Below, one piece after another: positions 1 to 4,499 of a stretch of DNA of 17,101 bases; the first letter of the stretch is position 1, and each line of letters opens with the position of its first letter. A program made the translations under genes and the position numbers. Source of the stretch: JBEIDK01 sp040383485 (GTDB taxonomy: Bacteria; Bacteroidota; Bacteroidia; UBA4408). Under the pieces are notes generated by a model, which saw nothing but the letters and a program-made list of their open reading frames with translations, made no database searches and was not told the DNA's origin. The stretch is from positions 1 through 17,101 of the forward strand of contig JBEIDK010000060.1 in assembly GCA_040383485.1 (NCBI GenBank), in the 5' to 3' direction.

Positions 1-32
1 GTAATAAGTAAGAAAAGCAAGACATACTTCAT
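1..32 (-). CDS. 5' end of a leftward gene with a signal-peptide-like start (truncated by window edge)
   Basis: Reading leftward from an ATG at 32-30, the frame stays open to the window edge and gives MKYVLLFLLI, a Lys followed by a hydrophobic run. This is how an exported or lipoprotein signal peptide begins. A TACTTTTG -7-like element lies 21 bases upstream (54-61, leftward). The gene diverges from the DtxR/MntR-type regulator at 148. Such regulators often sit beside the metal uptake or outer-membrane gene they control, so a metal-related product is possible, but ten residues cannot identify it. The main doubt is chance, since only 32 bases are visible. Confidence 0.4.
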   Translation of the reverse strand, partial: MKYVLLFLLI

Positions 33-53
33 TGATTACATTTGTTTATGTGA

Positions 54-61
54 CAAAAGTA
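54..61 (-). promoter_or_regulatory. Candidate -7 element for the leftward gene at the window edge
   Basis: The leftward strand reads TACTTTTG, a full match to the Bacteroidota -7 consensus TAnnTTTG. It ends 21 bases before the ATG at 32. No -33 element stands at the usual 19-21 base spacing. The nearest leftward TTTG (77-80) is only 15 bases away, which lowers confidence. Confidence 0.3.
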
Positions 62-110
62 ATAAGTTAGACGTATCAAATAATTATATTTTAAAAATAA
101 TTTTTTGGAG

Positions 111-143
111 TTTGATTAGATTTGATTTCTAATGCTACATTTG
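111..143 (+). promoter_or_regulatory. Promoter of the DtxR/MntR-family gene (leaderless layout)
   Basis: TTTG at 111-114 (-33) and TACATTTG at 136-143 (-7) are separated by 21 bases, which fits the Bacteroidota housekeeping promoter. The -7 ends only four bases before the ATG at 148. Transcription would therefore start at or just before the start codon, giving little or no leader. The spacer is filled by a 19-bp interrupted palindrome (115-133). Confidence 0.6.
115..133. promoter_or_regulatory. Probable operator: 19-bp interrupted palindrome in the promoter spacer
   Basis: ATTAGA-TTTGATT-TCTAAT is a perfect 6+7+6 inverted repeat lying exactly between the -33 and -7 elements of the DtxR/MntR-family gene. 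DtxR-type repressors bind palindromes of about 19 bp, often over their own promoter, so autoregulation is the simplest reading. The sequence is not the actinobacterial DtxR box, so the assignment rests on size, symmetry and position. Confidence 0.45.
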
Positions 144-147
144 TATT

Positions 148-804
148 ATGAATTCACTGATAGAAGAAAATTATTTGAAGGCATTATTTAATCTGTCAAA
201 TGACAAAGGAGAGGTGAATGTGAATGAGTTGTCAAAACGATTAGGAATAAAAATGCCAACCGTTACCAGCATGATGAAAAAGCTTTCGGAAAAAAAGTTG
301 GTGCTATACGAAAGCTACAAACCCTTGCGACTAACAGAGAAAGGTAAAAAGGAAGCTGCTGTAGTTATTCGCAAACATCGCCTTACGGAAATGTTCTTAG
401 TTCAAAAAATGGGTTTCGGATGGGAAGATGTTCACGAAATTGCGGAACAAGTTGAACATATTCAGTCGCCTTTATTTTTTGATAAAATGGATGAGTTACT
501 TGGCTTTCCAAAATTGGACCCCCACGGTTCTCCCATTCCTGATAAGAACGGAAAAATGGTTTGGAAGGAATACAAGAAACTAAGTGATTGCAAAATAGGA
601 GATACCATAAAATTATCAGCCGTTATAAATACTTCAGGAGAGTTTCTAAAATTTTTAAACAGTCGTGAACTTAGTTTGGGCTTGAAAATGAAAATAAAAT
701 CTGTAGAGCCATTTGATAAAACAATGATTGTGAGTTACAGCAAACACTTGTCAGAAACATTGAGCCACATTGTTTGCGAAAGGTTGTTGGTTGAGAAAAT
801 ATAA
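148..804 (+). CDS. DtxR/MntR-family metal-dependent transcriptional regulator
   Basis: A cytoplasmic DNA-binding repressor that senses Fe2+ or Mn2+ and shuts down metal-uptake genes. Residues 1-60 form the winged helix-turn-helix (EENYLKALFNL, then a recognition helix around 33-48). Residues about 65-135 are the metal-binding/dimerisation domain, with H77, E81, H96, E100, E103 and H104 in the family pattern, followed by the signature DPHGSPIP (124-131). Residues about 146-217 are a C-terminal FeoA/SH3-like domain, making 218 residues, the usual length for the three-domain form. The cluster H77/E100/E103/H104 resembles MntR, and no DtxR-type Cys ligand is seen in it, but metal specificity cannot be decided by eye. 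The start is supported by the conserved N-terminus directly after the promoter. A 19-bp palindrome in that promoter suggests autoregulation. Family assignment is secure. Confidence 0.93.
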   Translation: MNSLIEENYLKALFNLSNDKGEVNVNELSKRLGIKMPTVTSMMKKLSEKKLVLYESYKPLRLTEKGKKEAAVVIRKHRLTEMFLVQKMGFGWEDVHEIAEQVEHIQSPLFFDKMDELLGFPKLDPHGSPIPDKNGKMVWKEYKKLSDCKIGDTIKLSAVINTSGEFLKFLNSRELSLGLKMKIKSVEPFDKTMIVSYSKHLSETLSHIVCERLLVEKI

Positions 805-807
805 AGC

Positions 808-831
808 GGTGCGTCAGCATCATTTTTTTTT
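808..831 (+). terminator. Intrinsic terminator after the DtxR/MntR-family gene
   Basis: Starting four bases after the stop codon, GGTGC and GCATC pair (five pairs, one G-U) around the tetraloop GTCA. Nine T residues follow at 823-831. The stem is short but the position and T-run are right for a rightward terminator. Confidence 0.55.
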
Positions 832-931
832 GCAATTCGTCAAATTAAACAGTAAATTTTTTAGGAAGTATTAGGAGCGTAAGGTCTGTTGTTGTTATAT
901 CAAACTAGGCTCAAGTTATTAATAATGTAAA

Positions 932-957
932 GATCATTGTCAGTATGCTTAATGATC
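932..957. repeat. Inverted repeat, 7-bp arms
   Basis: GATCATT (932-938) and AATGATC (951-957) are perfect complements around a 12-base spacer, immediately before the putative intron remnant and sharing four bases with it. With the CTCCGC/GCGGAG stem, the 314-base gap between two convergent genes holds two well-formed hairpins. The rest of that gap (832-931 and 1037-1118) shows no gene. Confidence 0.45.
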
Positions 958-1036
958 CGCTGTATAATTGAACTGCGCGTTAGTGGTGTGAGAGGCTTAC
1001 TCCGCTAGTGAATATTGGCGGAGCCGTCTAATTGAT
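954..1036 (+). mobile_element. Possible decayed 3' end of a group II intron (domain V/VI-like)
   Basis: This 83-base stretch reads like the last two domains of a bacterial group II intron. CCGCT (957-961) can pair with AGTGG (982-986) as the base of a domain-V-like hairpin. Next comes GGTGTGAGAGG (985-995), then a perfect CTCCGC/GCGGAG stem (1000-1005, 1018-1023) with a 12-base loop. It ends CCGTCTAATTGAT, where intact introns as I recall them have a form like CCTACTCGAT. The upper domain-V stem no longer pairs well, and the basal domain-VI stem is mutated (ATT where CTC would pair with GAG). No reverse-transcriptase reading frame or 5' half is present, because the regulator gene ends only 150 bases upstream. 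The match is from memory of intron 3' ends, so it is tentative. A different structured RNA or a chance hairpin is possible. Confidence 0.38.
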
Positions 1037-1118
1037 AATAAGTTGGGCGGTAACACTCTGTTGTCATTTTATATGCTACTCATATAATTCTAAATTTAGT
1101 TTATCAAATTGATTTATG

Positions 1119-2291
1119 TTACTTAATTTTAACGCCTCTTTTCCAAACATTTGTAACGTTTTTCAATTGTTTTATGTCTTTTATTATGTCGCCATTTATT
1201 ATAACAAAATCTGCAATCAGTCCTTCTTTAATAACTCCTTTGTCTTTTAGTTTATATGCTTTTGCTGGATTAATTGTTGCGGTCTTTAAGGCATCCTCCG
1301 ATGTCATTCCTGCTTGAACATAAAAATCAAGTTCTTTATACAAATCAGTTCCGAAATTAATGCCCAAATTTGGTGCGTCAGTACCTGCCAATATTTTTAT
1401 ACCAGCTTTATGTAATCGATTAATTTCATTAAGCATTAGTTCCATAGTCAGATAAGTTTTCGGATGCATTTTATCGATGATAATACTATGAATTAAGAAA
1501 GTTGGTGTAACATAAAATCCCCTTGACTTCCACATTGCCAATTCACTATCCGAGATTAAACTATCAACCCAAGCATGGGCTAAAATGTCAGCCCCGTTAT
1601 CAAATGCAAACATTGCATCATGCAGTGTTTCTGTATGAACTGTCGTAACCATATTATGCTTATGTGTTTCATCAATTAGAGTTTTAAAAATGGAATCACT
1701 AAATTTTTCAGGTAATCTTGAGTCTTGAAATATTTTGATATAATTAACCTTGTTTTCAATTCCGTTTGCGATATATTTTTCAATGTCAATTTTACTATTA
1801 AGTGGCGAAGGAGTGTATTTACCTCCTGAAAGATGTTTAAGTACTGCATTAGGCATATCTGCTCCAACTCCTGATGTATAGAAATATGCATATTGAACTG
1901 AATCATAAAGGTTTTTATATATCGCAATTGAATCTTCTGTTAAACAATTAAGGTCAAGCGTGGTAAGTATTCCTGCTTGAGCAGATTCTTTTAGATTGTT
2001 TGAATTTAGAATATGAGCATGTGCATTTATTAAACCTGGTATTAAAGTTTTACTATTTCCATCAATCAGGTATTTATAATTACAAGTTATTGTTTTCTCG
2101 TCGGTTTTTATTCTTGTTATTAAACCATCTTTCACATAAACATTAGCATGCTCTATTACATTGTTACCGTCAAATAATTTCACATCCTTTATCAAAAAAT
2201 CAACCGATTCGGGACTAGAACATGCACTAATTATAAGTAATAAGAATGTTTTTAATGAACTTTGAATAATTGTCTGTCTTTTGTTTGTCAT
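1119..2291 (-). CDS. Lipoprotein amidohydrolase (imidazolonepropionase-like metal-dependent hydrolase)
   Basis: A TIM-barrel metal-dependent hydrolase cleaving C-N or related bonds, probably of cyclic amides or small peptides; the substrate is unknown. It is exported: a hydrophobic signal (residues 12-23) ends in the lipobox ISAC, with Cys24 as the lipidated residue. The expected metal ligands are visible: H91-x-H93 in NAHAH, K186 (likely carbamylated, YIKIF), H219 (TVHTE), H239 (LAHAW) and D305 (AGTDAPN). The small beta-sandwich domain is split between residues about 32-85 and 345-390, ending in the typical GLIADFVIINGD pattern. At 390 residues it is close to family length and looks intact. 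It faces the regulator gene convergently and stands alone, with no pathway partners. G+C is higher than in genes further right (43% in one counted line), matching the accessory look of this end. Class is firm; substrate is not. Confidence 0.88.
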   Translation of the reverse strand: MTNKRQTIIQSSLKTFLLLIISACSSPESVDFLIKDVKLFDGNNVIEHANVYVKDGLITRIKTDEKTITCNYKYLIDGNSKTLIPGLINAHAHILNSNNLKESAQAGILTTLDLNCLTEDSIAIYKNLYDSVQYAYFYTSGVGADMPNAVLKHLSGGKYTPSPLNSKIDIEKYIANGIENKVNYIKIFQDSRLPEKFSDSIFKTLIDETHKHNMVTTVHTETLHDAMFAFDNGADILAHAWVDSLISDSELAMWKSRGFYVTPTFLIHSIIIDKMHPKTYLTMELMLNEINRLHKAGIKILAGTDAPNLGINFGTDLYKELDFYVQAGMTSEDALKTATINPAKAYKLKDKGVIKEGLIADFVIINGDIIKDIKQLKNVTNVWKRGVKIK

Positions 2292-2485
2292 TTTTATGTA
2301 TTAAAGTTTTGTTTTATGCAATCATTTTGAGGTTAGTAGTGTTTCAAACGCCTAATTTATAAAGTTTTGCGGGTTTAAGAAGTTGGAGATTTTTGGAGAC
2401 GAAATGTGTCGGCATGCACTGACTTTGAATACAAAGCAAACAGTTGCAAGTTCGTAATTCATCCGTCATGACTTGTAGGTGCTGC

Positions 2486-2504
2486 TATGCCCATTGCTTC
2501 TTAC
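2486..2504 (+). repeat. Left copy of an imperfect inverted repeat flanking the Fic gene
   Basis: TATGCCCATTGCTTCTTAC matches the reverse complement of 3408-3424 (TATGCCCAATTGCTTAC) apart from a one-base and a two-base indel. It sits in a 263-base spacer (2292-2554) with no gene and unusually high G+C for an intergenic stretch (24 of 60 bases at 2401-2460). Confidence 0.4.
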
Positions 2505-2554
2505 TTTCCAATAGTTCAGGTTATCTATTTTTGATGTCAATAAGTTAAGATGTA

Positions 2555-3337
2555 TTAGTACTTTTCCAATAATGAATTTGGTAGCATTGATAAAAAAGGG
2601 ATGCTCAACTCATACTTTACTTCATAATAGTTGACGCCAAGTTGTAAGTTCTTATAATATGTTGGTCTGTTGTCCCAATAATTTTTCTCTGATGTTATAA
2701 ACCAAGAATTGTCGCCAAGTTTTTTTGCTAAAAACCATTTCTCAATTAGTCTGGTGGCCCTGCCATTTCCGTCAACAAACGGGTGAATATTAACGAATAT
2801 GAGATGTAATAATGCTGCATAATAAAATACTTCGGTTGTATTTAGTTTTGTATTGAGCAAAATCGAAATGTCAGCAAACAATTTTACCAATTCCTGTTTT
2901 ACAAACTCAGGCTCAATAGCTAAGTAAATCAAACGTCCTTCACTTCTTAAACCAACTTTTACTTTCCTAATTTTTCCACGTTCCTTTTTTACTAATATTG
3001 ATGTAGTCAAAATTTCGTGTGCTTTTAATATATTCTCAAGTGTCAGTTCATGTTCTCGTGCGTACTGGTATGCAGCAATTAAGTCCTCAATTTCTTTTAT
3101 TTCCTTGGTCTTTAGATGCAAGTTGAACTCACTCGCTTTTATATATGTGTCAAAACTTATAGTGTTACCTTCAATGTTGGATGAATATACCGCAGAATTT
3201 GCAAGATAAAATTTAAAATCTTCTATTGTTTGTGATTTCTTTTTTATTGAAGTGAACGCACTCTCAATATCAATGCTCAGTTGCTTTTTATACTCCTCAA
3301 ACAAATCTTGTCTTAATATTTTTAGCTGCAAATTCAT
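2555..3337 (-). CDS. Fic-domain protein, class II (N-terminal inhibitory helix)
   Basis: Fic enzymes transfer AMP, or less often another phosphate-linked group, from a nucleotide to a hydroxyl side chain of a target protein in the cytoplasm. The catalytic motif is complete at residues 185-196 (HPFVDGNGRATR): catalytic H185, the metal-binding acidic D189, and the GNG loop with R193 and R196. An inhibitory motif of the (S/T)xxxE(G/N) kind is present N-terminally as SSNIEGN (52-58), with E56 as the expected blocking glutamate. This places it in the self-contained class II rather than among Fic/antitoxin pairs, and no small antitoxin gene lies beside it. At 260 residues it lacks the C-terminal winged helix seen in many 330-380-residue relatives. 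A TAACTTTG -7 element ends four bases before the ATG. The gene is flanked by an imperfect inverted repeat. The target cannot be read from sequence. Confidence 0.92.
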   Translation of the reverse strand: MNLQLKILRQDLFEEYKKQLSIDIESAFTSIKKKSQTIEDFKFYLANSAVYSSNIEGNTISFDTYIKASEFNLHLKTKEIKEIEDLIAAYQYAREHELTLENILKAHEILTTSILVKKERGKIRKVKVGLRSEGRLIYLAIEPEFVKQELVKLFADISILLNTKLNTTEVFYYAALLHLIFVNIHPFVDGNGRATRLIEKWFLAKKLGDNSWFITSEKNYWDNRPTYYKNLQLGVNYYEVKYELSIPFLSMLPNSLLEKY

Positions 3338-3341
3338 TGTC

Positions 3342-3349
3342 CAAAGTTA
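3342..3349 (-). promoter_or_regulatory. -7 element of the Fic gene, four bases from the ATG
   Basis: The leftward strand reads TAACTTTG, a full TAnnTTTG match, then GACA, then the ATG at 3337. The nearest leftward TTG (3374-3376) is 24 bases upstream, longer than the usual 19-21, so the -33 is weak or absent. The layout implies a leaderless or nearly leaderless mRNA. Confidence 0.4.
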
Positions 3350-3407
3350 ATATAAAATGTCGTAAAAAAGAGTCAATAGTTAAGGTTTACATTGCCTGTT
3401 GAGTAGC

Positions 3408-3424
3408 GTAAGCAATTGGGCATA
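3408..3424 (-). repeat. Right copy of the inverted repeat flanking the Fic gene
   Basis: Plus strand GTAAGCAATTGGGCATA is the near-complement of 2486-2504. Together the copies bracket a segment of about 940 bases that contains only the Fic gene and its promoter. Confidence 0.4.
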
Positions 3425-3607
3425 AATTATTATACGTGCAAAAAAAATGGCAAATATCTACTATATTCGGAAGATATGTGAAACTCATTTGCTCCTTTGC
3501 TTTACAATAATATTGAATTCAATTTTCAAAATGAAATGTTTAATAAAAGAGGTTGGTTTAATTGTAAGAGTTTTGTTGGATTGCAAATCTGTTGCAGTGA
3601 GGTTTAT
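3425..3607. other. Gene-free stretch upstream of fic
   Basis: This is part of the 412-base gap 3338-3749. No convincing gene, RNA or promoter was seen. Short frames such as the 28-34 codon ones starting at 3530 and 3535 lack recognisable features. A weak ATATCT/AGATAT inverted repeat (3454-3459, 3472-3477) is the only structure. Confidence 0.5.
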
Positions 3608-3624
3608 GTCAATTTGAAATTGAC
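3608..3624. repeat. 17-bp near-perfect palindrome
   Basis: GTCAATTT-G-AAATTGAC has complementary 8-base arms around a single G, followed on the plus strand by TTTT. It lies in the gap between fic and the response-regulator gene. It could be an operator half-site pair or a weak hairpin. Nothing nearby decides between them. Confidence 0.4.
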
Positions 3625-3648
3625 TTTTAGCATGGTGTAGTCAGGAAA

Positions 3649-3669
3649 CTAAACCCAACGGGGTTTTAG
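3649..3669 (-). terminator. Probable terminator of the sensor/regulator operon
   Basis: On the leftward strand CTAAAACCC and GGGTTTAG pair around CGTT with one bulged base, followed by TTTCC. It lies about 80 bases beyond the response-regulator stop. The downstream T-run is short, so termination may be partial. Confidence 0.42.
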
Positions 3670-3749
3670 ATACAATTAGAGCTTCTTATATAACGCCTTT
3701 ATTAACTTTTAAAAATGATATTTTTATTGCAATAATTTACTTTGTGAAC

Positions 3750-4499
3750 TTATAACAGACCCAATCTTAACATAAATTCTTCCTTTTTTCTCCTAGAAAT
3801 TTCTACCGAAGAATCATCAATCATTATCGCAATATTATCTTTATTATTTACTCTTACTACATGTTCAACATTCACTAAATGTGAAGTATGAATTCTATAA
3901 AATTTATCGGAGGGCAAAATGTCTTCGTAATTTTTTAATGTTTTTGCAACCATAATTTTCCTTTTTCCAGTCAAATAAATGATGGAGTAATGACTATCCG
4001 ATTCTAATCGAATAATATCTTTTACAAACACAATTTCATGTCCATGTATGCTTGGTAAGGAAATTTTAGCGAGAGAACTATCTGGCTGCTTGAAATTTTG
4101 AAGTAATAATTGTAATTGGTTTAATGATGGATTGTTTATTTGTTTTTGTTTTATTTTTTCAACTGCAATTTTCAATTCTTCAGGATCAATAGGTTTAAGA
4201 ATATAGTCGATAGCGCTGTACTTTATAGCTTTAAGTGCATAGTGGTCAAATGCTGTAGTGAAAATAACATCTAACTTAATATCTTGTATCTTTTCTAGTA
4301 AATCGAACCCGGTTTGACCTGCAATTTCAATATCTAAAAATAATAAATCAGGAAGCAATTGTCTTATTTTTTTTTCTGCTGCCTCAACTGACTCTGTTAG
4401 AGCCAATATTTTAATGCTTTCGCTACATTCTTTTTCAATTAGATGTTTTAATAACTCTCTACTGTTATTTTCATCATCTACAATTATTGCTTTAATCAT
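3750..4499 (-). CDS. LytTR-family response regulator
   Basis: The cytoplasmic output protein of the two-component pair with the kinase upstream. Residues 1-120 are a receiver domain: acidic pocket D8/D9, phospho-acceptor D56 (LLFLDIEIAG), T81/T82 and K102 (LKP). After a linker, residues about 145-245 are a LytTR DNA-binding domain with the signature FYRIHTSHLVNVEHV (200-214). Such regulators bind short direct repeats in promoters. The ATG at 4499 overlaps the kinase stop by four bases (ATGA), so translation is probably coupled and the start is fixed by this overlap. The length of 249 residues is typical. Target promoters cannot be named; no clear direct-repeat operator was found in this window. 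Confidence 0.95.
   Translation of the reverse strand: MIKAIIVDDENNSRELLKHLIEKECSESIKILALTESVEAAEKKIRQLLPDLLFLDIEIAGQTGFDLLEKIQDIKLDVIFTTAFDHYALKAIKYSAIDYILKPIDPEELKIAVEKIKQKQINNPSLNQLQLLLQNFKQPDSSLAKISLPSIHGHEIVFVKDIIRLESDSHYSIIYLTGKRKIMVAKTLKNYEDILPSDKFYRIHTSHLVNVEHVVRVNNKDNIAIMIDDSSVEISRRKKEEFMLRLGLL

Noticed and set aside
37..50. TACATTTG followed three bases later by ATG on the plus strand
   Set aside because: The ATG at 48 is followed at once by TGA, so there is no gene. The element lies inside the leader of the leftward gene and is probably chance.
1042..1048. GTTGGGC fits the integron attC core GTTRRRY
   Set aside because: No matching RYYYAAC partner at the right distance and no cassette organisation; the stretch is short and degenerate.
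3530..3639. Short plus-strand frames of 28 and 34 codons
   Set aside because: No promoter spacing, ribosome-binding site, domain or hydrophobic pattern; expected by chance in a 412-base gap.
3724..3735. TTATTGCAATAA palindrome after the response-regulator gene
   Set aside because: Too short and AT-rich to form a stable hairpin; the stem at 3649-3669 is the better terminator candidate.
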